Source: Actinomyces sp. (lineage in GTDB: Bacteria; Actinomycetota; Actinomycetes; Actinomycetales; Actinomycetaceae). Taken from it: DNA of 64,000 bases. Location: contig JALCNR010000004.1 of NCBI GenBank assembly GCA_022649165.1, forward strand, positions 118,933-182,932, given 5' to 3'. Position 1 is the first letter of the stretch; every line of letters starts with the position of its first letter. The translations under genes and the position numbers were made by a program. Of the stretch, positions 34,224 to 43,913 are shown piece by piece. The notes beneath the pieces were generated by a model that saw only the letters and a program-made list of their open reading frames with translations, had not been told where the DNA came from and did not search any database.

Positions 34224-35594
34224 CTAGGGCAGAGCGGCGGCGACGGCCGTCGCGAGGTCGGACACCGGGAGGATGTCGAGGCCCGCGACGGCGTGCAGCT
34301 CCGCGGAGCCCTGGGCGGGGACGACGGCGCGGGAGAAGCCGAGGCGAGCCGCCTCCTGGAGCCTGCGCTGGACGCCCGTGCACGCGCGGACCTCCCCGGT
34401 GAGCCCGACCTCGCCGAAGGCCACTGTTCCCCTCCGCGGCGCCTTTCCGGTGAGGGAGGAGACGATGGCCAGCGCCATCGCCAGGTCGACCGCGGGCTCG
34501 GCGGTGCGGGCGCCCCCCACGGTAGACACGTAGACGTCCTTGTCGGAGCTGCGCACCCGCAGCCTCGTGTCGAGGACCGCGAGCAGCATGAGGACGCGGT
34601 TGCGGTCCACCCCCGAGGTCGTGCGCCGCGGGGGCCCCGAGGGCTCGGCCAGGAGGGCCTGGACCTCGGTGGGCATCGGGCGGCGTCCCTCGAGGCTGAC
34701 CGTCACGCAGGTCCCGGGCACATCGAGGGAGGTCTGGGACAGGAACAGCCCCGAGGGGTCGGGCAGGCCCGTGATGCCGGTGTCGTTGAGCTCGAAGCAG
34801 CCGACCTCGTCCGTGGGCCCGTACCGGTTCTTGACGGCGCGCAGCAGACGCAGCGGGGAGTGGCGGTCGCCCTCGAACTGGCAGACGACGTCGACCAGGT
34901 GCTCGAGCACGCGGGGCCCTGCGATCCCGCCGTCCTTCGTGACATGGCCGACCAGCAGCACCGGCATGGCCCGCTCCTTCGCCGTGCGGATCAGCCCGGC
35001 CGCCACGGCCCTCACCTGCGTGACACCGCCCGCGCCGCCCTCGACCTGGGAGGACTGCATGGTCTGCACCGAGTCGACGACGAGGAGCGAGGGTGCGTTC
35101 GCCTCCACGTGGCCCAGGACGGCGCCGAGGTCGTTCTCATCCGCCAGGAGCAGCGACTCGTCGACCGCCCCGATGCGTTCGGCGCGCGACTTCACCTGGG
35201 AGGCGGACTCCTCTCCCGTCACATACAGGACGGGACCCAGGCCGCCCGCCATCCGCTGGGCGAAGGCCGCCCGCGCCGCGACGTCCAACAGGAGCGTGGA
35301 CTTGCCGACACCGGGCTCGCCCGCCAGCAGCACGACGGCGCCGGGGACGATGCCGCCGCCCAGGACGCGGTCGAGCTCGCCCACTCCGGTGGGCCGCCGC
35401 CGCGCACCGGAGGCGTCCACCTGCGTCATGGGCACCGCGGCGCGGCGCGGCGCCGCGGCCGCGGGCACGGCGGGGGCGGGGGACCCCGCCTCCTCCAGGG
35501 TGCCCCAGGCGCGGCACTCACGGCACTGGCCGACCCATTTCGGGGACGTCCACCCGCACTCCGTGCACCGGTACTCCGTCTTCGCCCTTGCCAT
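34224..35594 (-). CDS. radA: DNA repair protein RadA
   Basis: 456 residues from ATG 35594; a longer in-frame extension is rejected because the zinc finger begins right after this start (YRCTECGWTSPKWVGQCREC). Walker A is GEPGVGKSTLL and the RadA-specific KNRYGPTDEVG follows the ATPase core; a Lon-like domain ends the protein. RadA helps RecA-dependent recombination and fork repair. No Shine-Dalgarno is present, and a -10-like TACGGT lies six bases upstream of the ATG, indicating a leaderless message. Confidence 0.95.
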   Translation of the reverse strand: MARAKTEYRCTECGWTSPKWVGQCRECRAWGTLEEAGSPAPAVPAAAAPRRAAVPMTQVDASGARRRPTGVGELDRVLGGGIVPGAVVLLAGEPGVGKSTLLLDVAARAAFAQRMAGGLGPVLYVTGEESASQVKSRAERIGAVDESLLLADENDLGAVLGHVEANAPSLLVVDSVQTMQSSQVEGGAGGVTQVRAVAAGLIRTAKERAMPVLLVGHVTKDGGIAGPRVLEHLVDVVCQFEGDRHSPLRLLRAVKNRYGPTDEVGCFELNDTGITGLPDPSGLFLSQTSLDVPGTCVTVSLEGRRPMPTEVQALLAEPSGPPRRTTSGVDRNRVLMLLAVLDTRLRVRSSDKDVYVSTVGGARTAEPAVDLAMALAIVSSLTGKAPRRGTVAFGEVGLTGEVRACTGVQRRLQEAARLGFSRAVVPAQGSAELHAVAGLDILPVSDLATAVAAALP

Positions 35595-35730
35595 GGGGAC
35601 ACCGTAGACGCAGGCATCGGCATCTGCGCCGCCGCCCCGGCCGGGCCCGCGCGCGGGAACCCGGGGACCTCGGAGAATGGCAGACTGGGGGGCGACCGCC
35701 ACCGGGCATCGCGAAGGACACAGACAGGCC

Positions 35731-37470
35731 ATGACATCCACGCCGCTTCCGTCGGACATCGAGATCGCGCAGGCAGCTCATCTGGACCCGATCGGCGGCA
35801 TCGCCTCGGGCCTGGGCATCGCCCCCGACCAGCTCCACCCCTATGGGCGGGACAAGGCGAAAGTCGACCTCTCGGTCTTGCCGGCTCCGGACGGCGAAGG
35901 GGCCCCCGGGAGGCCCGAGCGTAGGCGGGGCCGGCTCGTCCTCGTCACCGCCATGTCCCCGACGCCCGCGGGCGAGGGGAAGACGGTGACGACCGTCGGC
36001 CTGGCCGACGCCCTGCGCGTCCTCGGGGAGAGGTCCGTGGTGGCGTTGCGCGAGCCCAGCCTCGGCCCGGTGTTCGGGCTCAAGGGGGGCGCCGCGGGCG
36101 GCGGCCGCGCGCAGGTCGTCCCCATGGAGGACATCAACCTGCACTTCACGGGCGACCTCCACGCGATCGGCGCCGCCGCGAACCTGCTCGCCGCCATGGT
36201 GGACAACCACATCCACCACGGCAACGCGCTGGGCATCGATCCCCGCCGGATCACCTGGAAACGGGCGCTGGACGTCAACGACCGCCAACTGCGACATCTC
36301 GTCAGCGGGCTGGGCGGTCCCGTCAACGGGACCCCGCGCGAGGACTCCTTCCAGATCACCGCCGCCAGCGAGGTGATGGCCGTGCTGTGCCTGGCCACCT
36401 CGCTGGAGGACCTGCACGCCCGTCTGGCGCGCATGGTCGTGGGCTCCACCCCGGACGGGCACCCCGTCACCTGCGCCGACCTGCACGCCGCCGGAGCGCT
36501 GACGGCCCTGCTGCGCGACGCGCTCAAACCGAACCTCGTCCAGACGCTCGAGCACACGCCGGCCCTGGTCCACGGCGGCCCCTTCGCCAACATCGCGCAC
36601 GGCTGCAACTCCGTGGTCGCCACCCGCATGGCCCTGGAACTGGGGGACTACGCGGTCACCGAGGCGGGATTCGGCGCGGATCTCGGCGCGGAGAAGTTCC
36701 TCGACATCGTCACGCGGGCCTCCGGGCTGGTGCCCGACGCGGTGGTCGTCGTCGCCACGGTCCGCTCCCTGAAGATGCACGGGGGCGTCGCCAGGGGGAG
36801 CTTGGACGTCCCGGATGCCGAGTCCGTCGGGCGCGGGCTGCCGAACCTCCTCCAGCACGTCCGCACGATCACCGACGTCTTCGGGCTCCCGGCCGTCGTC
36901 GCCCTCAACGTCTTCCCCTCAGACACGGAGGCCGAACTCGACCTCGTCCAGCGCAGTTGCGCCGACCAGGGCGTGCGCGCCGTGCGCTCGGAGGTCTGGG
37001 CGCGCGGGGGCGCGGGCGGGACGGACCTGGCTCGCGCGGTCATCGACCTGTGCGGGGGGAAGGGGCGCGAGGGCGGCGCCGCCGGCCGGGACGGCGGATT
37101 CCGGTACGCCTACGACGTGCGCTCCTCCTTGGAGGACAAGCTCGGCCAGCTGTGCCGCCGCGTCTACCGGGCGGACGGCGTCGAGCTCACGCCCGCCGCG
37201 CGGCGCCAGGCCCGGGCTCTGGAGGACAACGGGTTCGGCGGGCTTCCCGTGTGCGTGGCGAAGACGCAGTACAGCTTCTCCGACGACCCCCGCCTGCTGG
37301 GCGCCCCCCGAGGGTTCACCGTCACCGTGCGCGACCTGACGGTGGACGCGGGCGCCGGTTTCGTCGTCGCGCTCGCGGGCTCGGTGACGACGATGCCGGG
37401 GCTTCCGGCCTCCCCCGCGGCCGAGCGGATCGACGTCGACGCGGACGGCCGGATCACCGGCCTGTTCTGA
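35731..37470 (+). CDS. fhs: Formate-tetrahydrofolate ligase
   Basis: 579 residues from ATG 35731. Landmarks are [18 protein letters not shown] (ATP-binding loop), [35 protein letters not shown] and [13 protein letters not shown]. The enzyme charges formate onto tetrahydrofolate with ATP, feeding one-carbon units to purine and other synthesis. It is followed by the ACT protein and UPF0210 genes on the same strand, a pairing seen in other anaerobe-leaning actinobacteria and consistent with formate use. Confidence 0.95.
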   Translation: MTSTPLPSDIEIAQAAHLDPIGGIASGLGIAPDQLHPYGRDKAKVDLSVLPAPDGEGAPGRPERRRGRLVLVTAMSPTPAGEGKTVTTVGLADALRVLGERSVVALREPSLGPVFGLKGGAAGGGRAQVVPMEDINLHFTGDLHAIGAAANLLAAMVDNHIHHGNALGIDPRRITWKRALDVNDRQLRHLVSGLGGPVNGTPREDSFQITAASEVMAVLCLATSLEDLHARLARMVVGSTPDGHPVTCADLHAAGALTALLRDALKPNLVQTLEHTPALVHGGPFANIAHGCNSVVATRMALELGDYAVTEAGFGADLGAEKFLDIVTRASGLVPDAVVVVATVRSLKMHGGVARGSLDVPDAESVGRGLPNLLQHVRTITDVFGLPAVVALNVFPSDTEAELDLVQRSCADQGVRAVRSEVWARGGAGGTDLARAVIDLCGGKGREGGAAGRDGGFRYAYDVRSSLEDKLGQLCRRVYRADGVELTPAARRQARALEDNGFGGLPVCVAKTQYSFSDDPRLLGAPRGFTVTVRDLTVDAGAGFVVALAGSVTTMPGLPASPAAERIDVDADGRITGLF

Positions 37471-37507
37471 CGCGGCGCGTCGGGAGGGGACGCGCCCAGG
37501 TGGCACG

Positions 37508-37786
37508 ATGGACCCCATGCACATCATCATCACCGTCACCGGGGTGGACCACGTGGGGATCATCGCGGGGGTCTCCACGGCCCTGGCGGATCTCGGCGTC
37601 AACATCGTCAACGTCTCCCAGACCCTGATGGGGGACTACTTCACGATGATCATGGAGGGCGAGCTCACCGACGGCTCTCCCGACCTCATCGACGTGCAGG
37701 ACTCCATGCGCGTCGCGGGCGACCGGCTGGGCGTCGCGGTCCGCGTGCAGTCCGAGGCCATCTTCGACGCGATGCACCAGCTGTGA
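37508..37786 (+). CDS. ACT-domain protein (UPF0237 family)
   Basis: 92 residues, essentially one ACT domain ([32 protein letters not shown]). ACT domains bind amino acids or other small effectors. ATG 37508 follows AGGTGG by four bases; ATG 37517 is possible. It is immediately upstream of the UPF0210 gene, its constant partner in many genomes, so the two probably act together, but the ligand is unknown. Confidence 0.85.
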   Translation: MDPMHIIITVTGVDHVGIIAGVSTALADLGVNIVNVSQTLMGDYFTMIMEGELTDGSPDLIDVQDSMRVAGDRLGVAVRVQSEAIFDAMHQL

Positions 37787-37797
37787 GGGGCGCGGAC

Positions 37798-39174
37798 ATG
37801 ACGAACCTGACGGCCGCCGGCCAGGGCATCCTGGACACGATCCGCATGCTGGAGGAGGACCGCCTCGACATCCGCACGGTGACGATGGGGATCTCCCTGC
37901 TGGACTGCCTCGACTCCGACGGCCCGGCGGCCCGGCGCAAGGTCTACGACCGCATCACGAGCCGGGCGGAGCATCTCGTGGAGACATGCCGCCGCATCGA
38001 GGCTGAACTGGGCATCCCGATCATCAACAAGCGCGTCGCCGTCACCCCGATCGCGCTGGTCGCGGGCGCCTCCCGGGAGGGGGCGGCCGGGTGCGTGGAG
38101 TTCGCGCGCACCCTGGACCGGGCGGCCCGCGAGGTGGGCATCGATTTCCTCGGCGGATACTCGGCGCTGGTGGACGCGGGGGCGACCGAGGCCGACCGGG
38201 CGCTCATGGACTCGATTCCCGAGGCGCTGGCCGCGACCGACCTCGTGTGCTCCTCGGTGAACATCGGATCCACGCGCGCCGGCATCAACATGTCGGCCGT
38301 GGCGGAGATGGGGCGGGTCGTCACGCGGACCGCGGCCGCCACCGCGGACGCCGGCGGCCTGGGCGCCGCGAAGCTGGTGGTCTTCGCCAACGCGGTGGGG
38401 GACAACCCGTTCATGGCGGGCGCCTTCCACGGCGTGGAGCAGACGGACTGCGTGGTCTCGGTGGGGGTCTCCGGGCCCGGCGTGGTCAAGCGGGCGGTGG
38501 AGAAGGTCCAGGGCGCCCCTTTCGACGAGGTCGCCGAGACGATCAAGAAGGCCGCCTTCCAGGTGACCCGCATGGGCCAGCTGGTGGGCACGACCGCGGC
38601 GGAGCGGCTGGGGGTGGACTTCGGCATCGTCGACCTCTCCCTGGCGCCGACGGCCGAGGTCGGGGACTCGGTGGCCCGCATCCTCGAGGAGATCGGCGTC
38701 GAGCGGGTCGGCGCGCCGGGCACCACCGCCGCGCTCGCCCTCCTCAACGACGCGGTCAAGAAGGGCGGCCTGATGGCCTGCTCGCATGTCGGCGGGCTGT
38801 CGGGGTCGTTCATCCCCGTCAGCGAGGACATCGGGATGATCGAGGCGGCCCGCATCGGCGCGATCACGCTGGACAAGCTGGAGGCCATGACCTGCATCTG
38901 CTCGGTCGGGTTGGACATGGTGGCGGTGCCCGGGGCGACGCCCTCGTCGACGATCGCGGGCATCATCGCGGACGAGGCCGCGATCGGCGTCATGAACCAC
39001 AAGACGACGGGCGTGCGGATCATCCCGGCTCCCGGCAAGGACGTCGGCGACGAGCTCGACTTCGGCGGGCTCCTGGGACGCGCCCCCGTCATGCCGGTCA
39101 GCGCGTTCGGCTCCGAGGCGCTGGTCGCCCGCGGCGGCCGCATTCCCGCGCCCCTGCACGGCCTGCGCAACTGA
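37798..39174 (+). CDS. UPF0210/PFL-family protein
   Basis: 458 residues from ATG 37798 with GAGGGG seven bases upstream. The chain matches the DUF711/UPF0210 family ([51 protein letters not shown]). These proteins resemble pyruvate-formate-lyase-type barrels but lack a glycyl-radical site and have no established reaction. It lies 11 bases after the ACT gene, indicating joint expression. Confidence 0.88.
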   Translation: MTNLTAAGQGILDTIRMLEEDRLDIRTVTMGISLLDCLDSDGPAARRKVYDRITSRAEHLVETCRRIEAELGIPIINKRVAVTPIALVAGASREGAAGCVEFARTLDRAAREVGIDFLGGYSALVDAGATEADRALMDSIPEALAATDLVCSSVNIGSTRAGINMSAVAEMGRVVTRTAAATADAGGLGAAKLVVFANAVGDNPFMAGAFHGVEQTDCVVSVGVSGPGVVKRAVEKVQGAPFDEVAETIKKAAFQVTRMGQLVGTTAAERLGVDFGIVDLSLAPTAEVGDSVARILEEIGVERVGAPGTTAALALLNDAVKKGGLMACSHVGGLSGSFIPVSEDIGMIEAARIGAITLDKLEAMTCICSVGLDMVAVPGATPSSTIAGIIADEAAIGVMNHKTTGVRIIPAPGKDVGDELDFGGLLGRAPVMPVSAFGSEALVARGGRIPAPLHGLRN

Positions 39175-39180
39175 GCGGGC

Positions 39181-39210
39181 GGGGCCCGGCCGGGCCGCCG
39201 GCGGGGCCCC
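39181..39210. terminator. Convergent terminator between UPF0210 and trkA genes
   Basis: GGGGCCC (39181-39187) pairs with GGGCCCC (39204-39210) around a G+C-rich 16-base loop, immediately after both stop codons. Confidence 0.55.
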
Positions 39211-39215
39211 TCGGC

Positions 39216-39884
39216 TCAGGGCTGGTCGGCGAAGCGCTCAAGCAGCAGGGCGTCGCCGGAGACGATGATGATGTCCTCGGGGTTGATGCGCGTATGGCTG
39301 TCCGCGTACTCGAAGGGCTCTCCGGGCCGCAGGATTCCCAGCAGGTTGACGCCGTAGCGGCCCCTGAGGTCCAGCTCGCCGACGGTGAAGCCGTGGACCT
39401 CCTTCGGCGGGCGCAGCTTCATGATGGCGAAACCCTGCTTGTCCATCTCGATGTAGTCGAGCATGTGCCCGCCGACCAGGTGCGCCGTGCGCTGTCCGGC
39501 ATCGAACTCCGGGTAGACGACGTGGTGGGCCCCGATGCGCCGCAGGATGCGGCCGTGCTCGCGGGAGATCGCCTTCGCCCAGATCGAGTCGATGCCGATG
39601 TCCACCAGGTTGGCGGTGATGAGGACCGACGCCTCCAGCGAGGAGCCGATCCCGACCACGGCGGAGGAGAACTCCGAGGCGCCCAGCTGCTCGAGGGCCT
39701 CCATGTTCGAGGCGTCGGCCTCCACCAGGGGGATGCGCCCGGCGAATTGCTGGACGCGGCGGGGGTCCTTCTCCACGCCGAGGATCTCCCGGCCCAGGCG
39801 GTCCAGCGTCGCCGCGACCGCCGACCCGAATCGCCCCAGTCCGATGACCAGCGTCGACGACGCGCGCCCCGTGTCCTCTGCCAT
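39216..39884 (-). CDS. trkA: TrkA/KtrA-type potassium channel regulatory subunit
   Basis: 222 residues. RCK_N with the nucleotide motif VIGLGRFGSAVA at residues 13-24 and acidic residues at the second-strand end (GVEKD), followed by an RCK_C (TrkA_C) domain about 140-222. It binds NAD(H) or ATP/ADP on the cytoplasmic face and gates a TrkH/KtrB channel. The channel gene lies about 0.8 kb away on the other strand. No ribosome binding site; a -10-like GACAAT precedes the ATG by six bases. Confidence 0.92.
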   Translation of the reverse strand: MAEDTGRASSTLVIGLGRFGSAVAATLDRLGREILGVEKDPRRVQQFAGRIPLVEADASNMEALEQLGASEFSSAVVGIGSSLEASVLITANLVDIGIDSIWAKAISREHGRILRRIGAHHVVYPEFDAGQRTAHLVGGHMLDYIEMDKQGFAIMKLRPPKEVHGFTVGELDLRGRYGVNLLGILRPGEPFEYADSHTRINPEDIIIVSGDALLLERFADQP

Positions 39885-39890
39885 GGCGTC

Positions 39891-39896
39891 ATTGTC
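39891..39896 (-). promoter_or_regulatory. -10-like hexamer for leaderless trkA
   Basis: On the minus strand GACAAT is followed by six bases and the ATG of trkA, with no Shine-Dalgarno. Confidence 0.4.
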
Positions 39897-39965
39897 CCAC
39901 GCGGGTGCGCGGGGCCGGGCCGCCGGTCATGTCCGGCGCGCGCCGGACGCCGGGAGAGACACGTC

Positions 39966-39990
39966 GGGCCCGGCCGGAACGGCCGGGCCC
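39966..39990 (-). terminator. Terminator hairpin after bS22 gene
   Basis: GGGCCCGGCCG (39966-39976) pairs perfectly over 11 bp with CGGCCGGGCCC (39980-39990), loop GAA, shortly after the stop of the small ribosomal protein gene. Confidence 0.7.
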
Positions 39991-40016
39991 CACTCGGGAA
40001 TCATGATCCCGACACG

Positions 40017-40115
40017 TCACTTCTTGTTGCGACGCTGGTGACGCGTCTTGCGCAGCAGCTTGCGGTGCTTCTTCTTCGCCATGCGCTTGCGGCGCTTCTT
40101 GATCACGGAGCCCAT
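40017..40115 (-). CDS. Small ribosomal protein bS22 (AURKAIP1/COX24 type)
   Basis: Only 32 residues: MGSVIKKRRKRM at the start, then KKKHRKLLRKT and a basic end. This matches the tiny, strongly basic actinobacterial 30S protein bS22, related to mitochondrial mS38. It binds 16S rRNA near the decoding region. The ATG follows GGAGGA by a few bases. It is downstream of the excisionase-like gene, as in the Mycobacterium tuberculosis Rv0500A-Rv0500B pair. Confidence 0.9.
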   Translation of the reverse strand: MGSVIKKRRKRMAKKKHRKLLRKTRHQRRNKK

Positions 40116-40185
40116 GGGGTTCCTCCCTCGTCGACAGTACGATGCCCGGTCCGCGTCCCCGGGGTGGAGACACAACGGCCCTATC

Positions 40186-40404
40186 TTACCCGCCGATTCC
40201 CGTGGTGCGGTCATCGGACCAGTCGGCCAGGCCCGCGTCGATGAGCTGGCGGACCGCGGCCTGAGGGACCCGGAAGCTCTTCCCGACCCTGATCGCGGGG
40301 ATGTCGCCCTTCTGGATCAGCCGATAGACCGTCATCTTCGACACGCGCATGAGGTCCGCCACTTCTGCCACCGTCATGAAACGGGGCACGGACTGCTTCT
40401 CCAT
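40186..40404 (-). CDS. Excisionase-family helix-turn-helix protein
   Basis: 72 residues from ATG 40404, where family similarity begins. FMTVAEVADLMRVSKMTVYR forms the helix-turn-helix and IQKGDIPAIRVGKSFRVP the wing of the MerR/excisionase type. The protein is a single DNA-binding domain, like the Rv0500A homologue that precedes bS22 in mycobacteria. Its target is unknown; it is not part of a visible mobile element. Confidence 0.85.
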   Translation of the reverse strand: MEKQSVPRFMTVAEVADLMRVSKMTVYRLIQKGDIPAIRVGKSFRVPQAAVRQLIDAGLADWSDDRTTGIGG

Positions 40405-40683
40405 GCACGTCTCCCAAGAACCAGAGGCGGACGGGCCACACCCGAACCAAGACAAGCCTCCCGGTCATGATAGTGGAACGCGCAGCCGCTTCGACAACTA
40501 TCGACGATGTGTCTCATGCGACCCACCTGTCGCACCCGTCCACCGCCTACGATGAGAGTCGTCTGAGTCCGGCGCCGCCGCGCAACGGGACACGGCACCG
40601 CCCTCGTCCCCGTCCCGGGGAACCCCGCGGGGCTGCGCGAGCGCCCGGCCCCGCCACGGGACCCCCAACCAGGACGGGAGCAT

Positions 40684-42231
40684 ATGATCCGCAGGACCAG
40701 GATCCGGCGCCGCCGGCGCGAGAGGCAGCTGCTGGCGCCCAGCGCGGACCCCGGGGAGGCCGTCGACCGGACCTCGCTCGACCGCGATCCCGATCCGCTG
40801 CTGGGCGGTCCCCGCCGCGGGACGCCGCTGGTCCGCGCCGTCCAGGGCCCCAGTTCGACGCTGCTGCGCCGCTCCCGCGGGGAACGGCTGCGCGACTGGT
40901 TCGACCGGCAGGCCCGGAACTCGCCCGCGCGCCTCACCCTGGCCGTGTTCTTCGGGATCATCGTCCTCATCACGATCCTGCTGTGCCTGCCGGTGTCCGC
41001 CGCCGGCTCGCACCGCGTCCCCTTCGTCGACGTGGTGTTCACCGCGGTCTCCGCCGTGTGCGTCACCGGGCTGACCACCGTCGACACGGCGACGTCCTGG
41101 TCGTTGTTCGGGCAGGTCGTCATCGCGCTCGGCATCTCCGCGGGCGGGCTCGGCCTGATGACGCTGGCCTCGATCCTGGGCTTCGCCGTGTCGCGCCACC
41201 TCGGCCTGACCCAGCGCATGCTCGCCGCCCAGGAGACGGGGTCGACGGGGCTCGGCCAGGTGGGGACCCTGCTGCGCGCCGTCATCGCGACCTCGCTGGT
41301 GGCCGAGGGCGTCCTCTTCGTCGTCTTCCTGCCCGTCTTCCTGGACCTCAGGGAGACCCTCTCGGAGGCGGTCTGGCACTCCTTCTTCATGGCGGTCTCC
41401 GTGTTCAACAACGCCGGGTTCGTCATCACCTCCGAGGGCATGGCCCCCCATGTCAACGACTGGGGGATCCTGCTGCCCATCGCGCTGGGGACGTTCGTCG
41501 GGGCCATCGGGTTCCCCGTCATCACGGACGTCGCCTCGCGGTGGCGCACGCCCCGGCGGTGGACGCTGCACACGAAGCTGACGCTGGCCACCTACACGAT
41601 GCTCACCGTCATCGGCAGCGTGATGCTGGCCCTCACCGAGTGGACGAACCCGGAGACCCTGGGCGGGCTCGACCTGGGGTCGAAGGTCCTCAACTCGCTG
41701 CTGGCCGGCGTCAACACGCGCTCATCTGGCCTGTCGGCCCTCGACGTCGGCGCGATGCAGTCCCAGACCCACTTCGTCCAGGACATCCTCATGATGATCG
41801 GCGGCGGCTCGGCGTCCACCGCTGGTGGCATCAAGGTCTCCACCTTCGCCGTCCTGATGCTGGCCGTCGTGGCCGAGGCCCGGGGCGACCGCGACATCGA
41901 GGCCTTCGGCAGGCGCATCCCCACGACGGTGGTCCGCCTCGCCGTCGCCGTCAGCCTCATCGGGATGACGATGGTGGGGGTCTCCGTCCTCCTGCTGCTC
42001 TCCATGACGGACTTCTCCCTGGACGTCGTCCTGTTCGAGGCGATCTCCGCCTTCGCGACGGTCGGACTGACCACAGGCATCACGTCGCTGCTGCCGGACG
42101 CCGCGAAGTGCGTCCTCATCGTGCTGATGTTCGCCGGGCGCACGGGCACGATGACGGTGGCGGCGGCCCTGGCGCTGCGCCAGCGCCGCCGGGTCATCCG
42201 GCTGCCCGCGGAGCGCCCCGTCATCGGCTGA
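40684..42231 (+). CDS. trkH: TrkH/KtrB-type potassium transporter
   Basis: 515 residues from ATG with GGGAG upstream. A basic 90-residue N-terminus precedes eight to ten hydrophobic helices. The selectivity-filter region of the first repeat is AVSAVCVTGLTTVDT, and later repeats are FNNAGFVI, GVNTRSSGLS and FATVGLTTGITS, giving the four glycine-containing filter loops of this family. It carries K+ or Na+-coupled K+ uptake and should be gated by the nearby TrkA subunit. Confidence 0.93.
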   Translation: MIRRTRIRRRRRERQLLAPSADPGEAVDRTSLDRDPDPLLGGPRRGTPLVRAVQGPSSTLLRRSRGERLRDWFDRQARNSPARLTLAVFFGIIVLITILLCLPVSAAGSHRVPFVDVVFTAVSAVCVTGLTTVDTATSWSLFGQVVIALGISAGGLGLMTLASILGFAVSRHLGLTQRMLAAQETGSTGLGQVGTLLRAVIATSLVAEGVLFVVFLPVFLDLRETLSEAVWHSFFMAVSVFNNAGFVITSEGMAPHVNDWGILLPIALGTFVGAIGFPVITDVASRWRTPRRWTLHTKLTLATYTMLTVIGSVMLALTEWTNPETLGGLDLGSKVLNSLLAGVNTRSSGLSALDVGAMQSQTHFVQDILMMIGGGSASTAGGIKVSTFAVLMLAVVAEARGDRDIEAFGRRIPTTVVRLAVAVSLIGMTMVGVSVLLLLSMTDFSLDVVLFEAISAFATVGLTTGITSLLPDAAKCVLIVLMFAGRTGTMTVAAALALRQRRRVIRLPAERPVIG

Positions 42232-42253
42232 GAGCCCGTGCCACACTGGACGC

Positions 42254-42922
42254 ATGGAGACCACGATCGTCCACGTCATGCGCCATGGAGAGGTGGACAA
42301 CCCGGACGGCCTGCTCTACGGGCGCCTACCCGGGTTCGGCCTGACCGTCAGGGGCCATGCGATGGCGCGCCGCGTGGCGGACCGGCTGGCGGCCCGGGGG
42401 AGCGACATCACCCGGGTCATCGCCTCGCCTCTGCTGCGCGCCCAGCAGTCCGCGGCTCCCACCGCGCAGGCGTTCGGACTGGCCGTGGAGTCGGATCCGC
42501 GCCTCATTGAGGCGGCCAGCGCCTTCGAGGGCGTCCCCGTCAATGCGGACCGCCTGGCTCTGGCGAGTCCGCGGTACTGGCATCTCTACATCCACCCTCT
42601 GGAGCCGTCGTGGGGCGAGCCCTACCGGGACGTCGCCTCCCGCATGCGGGCCGCCGTGTCGGCGGCGCTGGGGGCCGCTCGCGGGCACGAGGCCCTGGTC
42701 GTCTCCCACCAGATGCCCATCGTCACGCTCACCCGCTTCGCACGCCGCCAGCCGCTGCCGCACAGCCCGACGTCGCGCGTGTGCTCGCTGGCGTCGGTGA
42801 CGTCCTTCACCTTCGAGGGCTCCACGCTGGTCGGCATCACCTACGAGGAGCCCGCCGCGGACCTGCTCGCCGAGGCCGCGGACATGACGCCCGGCGCCTC
42901 GCGGGCGTCGCTGAAGAAGTAG
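42254..42922 (+). CDS. Histidine phosphatase family protein (phosphoglycerate-mutase-like)
   Basis: 222 residues. The RHG motif is HVMRHGEVDNPDGLLYGRLPG near the N-terminus; the second histidine lies in LVVSHQMPIV near residue 155. This is the branch-1 histidine phosphatase architecture; the substrate is not evident and mutase activity is unlikely to be certain. A -10-like CACACT stands six bases before the ATG, suggesting a leaderless message. It converges with the YbaK gene. Confidence 0.85.
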   Translation: METTIVHVMRHGEVDNPDGLLYGRLPGFGLTVRGHAMARRVADRLAARGSDITRVIASPLLRAQQSAAPTAQAFGLAVESDPRLIEAASAFEGVPVNADRLALASPRYWHLYIHPLEPSWGEPYRDVASRMRAAVSAALGAARGHEALVVSHQMPIVTLTRFARRQPLPHSPTSRVCSLASVTSFTFEGSTLVGITYEEPAADLLAEAADMTPGASRASLKK

Positions 42923-42926
42923 CTCG

Positions 42927-42948
42927 GACGGCCGCGGCGACGGCCGTC
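42927..42948. terminator. Convergent hairpin
   Basis: GACGGCC (42927-42933) pairs with GGCCGTC (42942-42948) between the phosphatase and YbaK genes, the second arm reaching into the YbaK stop. Confidence 0.45.
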
Positions 42949-43528
42949 AGGCGGGGACGGCCAGCCCCTCAACGACCTCGGCTCGGGGGAGGGCCGCCAG
43001 CAGCTCGCCGGGGACGAAAAGCTTGGAGCGGCGCAGCCCCGATCCGATGCACGACCACCCGGTGGCGCATCGCGCGTCGATGAGCAGGCGCCAGGCGTCG
43101 GGCACGCCGACCGGGGTGATGCCGCCATACTCCATGCCGGAGGCCCCGACCGCCCGGTCCTGCGGCCAGAACGACGCCTTGCGCACGTCCAGCAGTTTCT
43201 TGACGGCGTGGTTGATGTCGGCGTTGGTCGTGGCGCGCACGACGCAGGCGGCGACTCGTTCCTCTCCCGCGCGCTTGCCGGCCACCAGGATGCAGTTCGA
43301 CGACAGCGCCAGGTCCATTCCGAACGCCGCCGTCATGTCCTCGGTGTCGGCCAGGTCCGGGTCGATGGCGGTGACGCGGGCCCGGGCGGCCAGTTCGGGG
43401 CGGGTCGACGCCAAGGCGGTCAGGGCCGCCGCCACGGGCGGGGCGACCAGATCCAGGCGGTCCAGGGCTGCCGCGGTGCGCAGGGAGCCGCTGCCCGGGA
43501 TCGCGGGTTCGGCCAGGGGAACGGCCAC
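42947..43528 (-). CDS. YbaK/aminoacyl-tRNA deacylase-domain protein
   Basis: 193 residues from GTG 43528, preferred because GGAGG lies five bases upstream; ATG 43540 would add four residues. The YbaK fold is recognisable from SSNCILVAGKRAGEERVAACVV, the lysine-bearing VKKLLDVRKASFWP and the GMEYGGITPVGVP loop. Members clear misacylated tRNAs such as Cys-tRNA(Pro). It is transcribed away from the sugar-transport operon. Confidence 0.85.
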   Translation of the reverse strand: MAVPLAEPAIPGSGSLRTAAALDRLDLVAPPVAAALTALASTRPELAARARVTAIDPDLADTEDMTAAFGMDLALSSNCILVAGKRAGEERVAACVVRATTNADINHAVKKLLDVRKASFWPQDRAVGASGMEYGGITPVGVPDAWRLLIDARCATGWSCIGSGLRRSKLFVPGELLAALPRAEVVEGLAVPA

Positions 43529-43790
43529 AATGACCTCCATCCTTTCGTCCAGCTCACAGTGCCCCCACCGTAGCCGCGACCGGGTGGTCGGGCGCGGGCC
43601 GCGGTCGCAGTGTGGTCGGTCGTGACCGCTGCGGTCGGGCGCGGGGGCGCGCCGTGGCCGTCGTCCTCGTTGTCCCGCTCCATCCCCGCGCGCCGGGGCC
43701 TCCTCCGCCTCCCTCGTCTTCGTCGTTATCGAATTGTGTCCGGAGAAGCGGTCCGGCCCCCGGGAGGCGTGGCACTATGGAGGCAACCCA

Positions 43791-43837
43791 TATGAGAGCG
43801 CTCTCGATGAGAGTGAGACGTTATGAGAGCGCTCTCG
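43791..43837. promoter_or_regulatory. Pair of LacI/CebR-type operators
   Basis: Two copies of the palindrome GAGAGCGCTCTC lie at 43794-43805 and 43825-43836, each in the context TATGAGAGCGCTCTCG, centres 31 bases apart, about three helical turns. They resemble the CebR/CelR box TGGGAGCGCTCCCA. They lie 78-120 bases before the solute-binding protein gene; the LacI repressor encoded 5 kb downstream is the likely ligand. The remaining gene-free DNA from 43529 holds nothing else recognised. Confidence 0.8.
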
Positions 43838-43913
43838 GACTTGGGCCCGGCATTCCATCCGTTCCCGTGCAGACGCGGGATCGCACACAGGGTTCACGCA
43901 CGAAGGAGTAGTT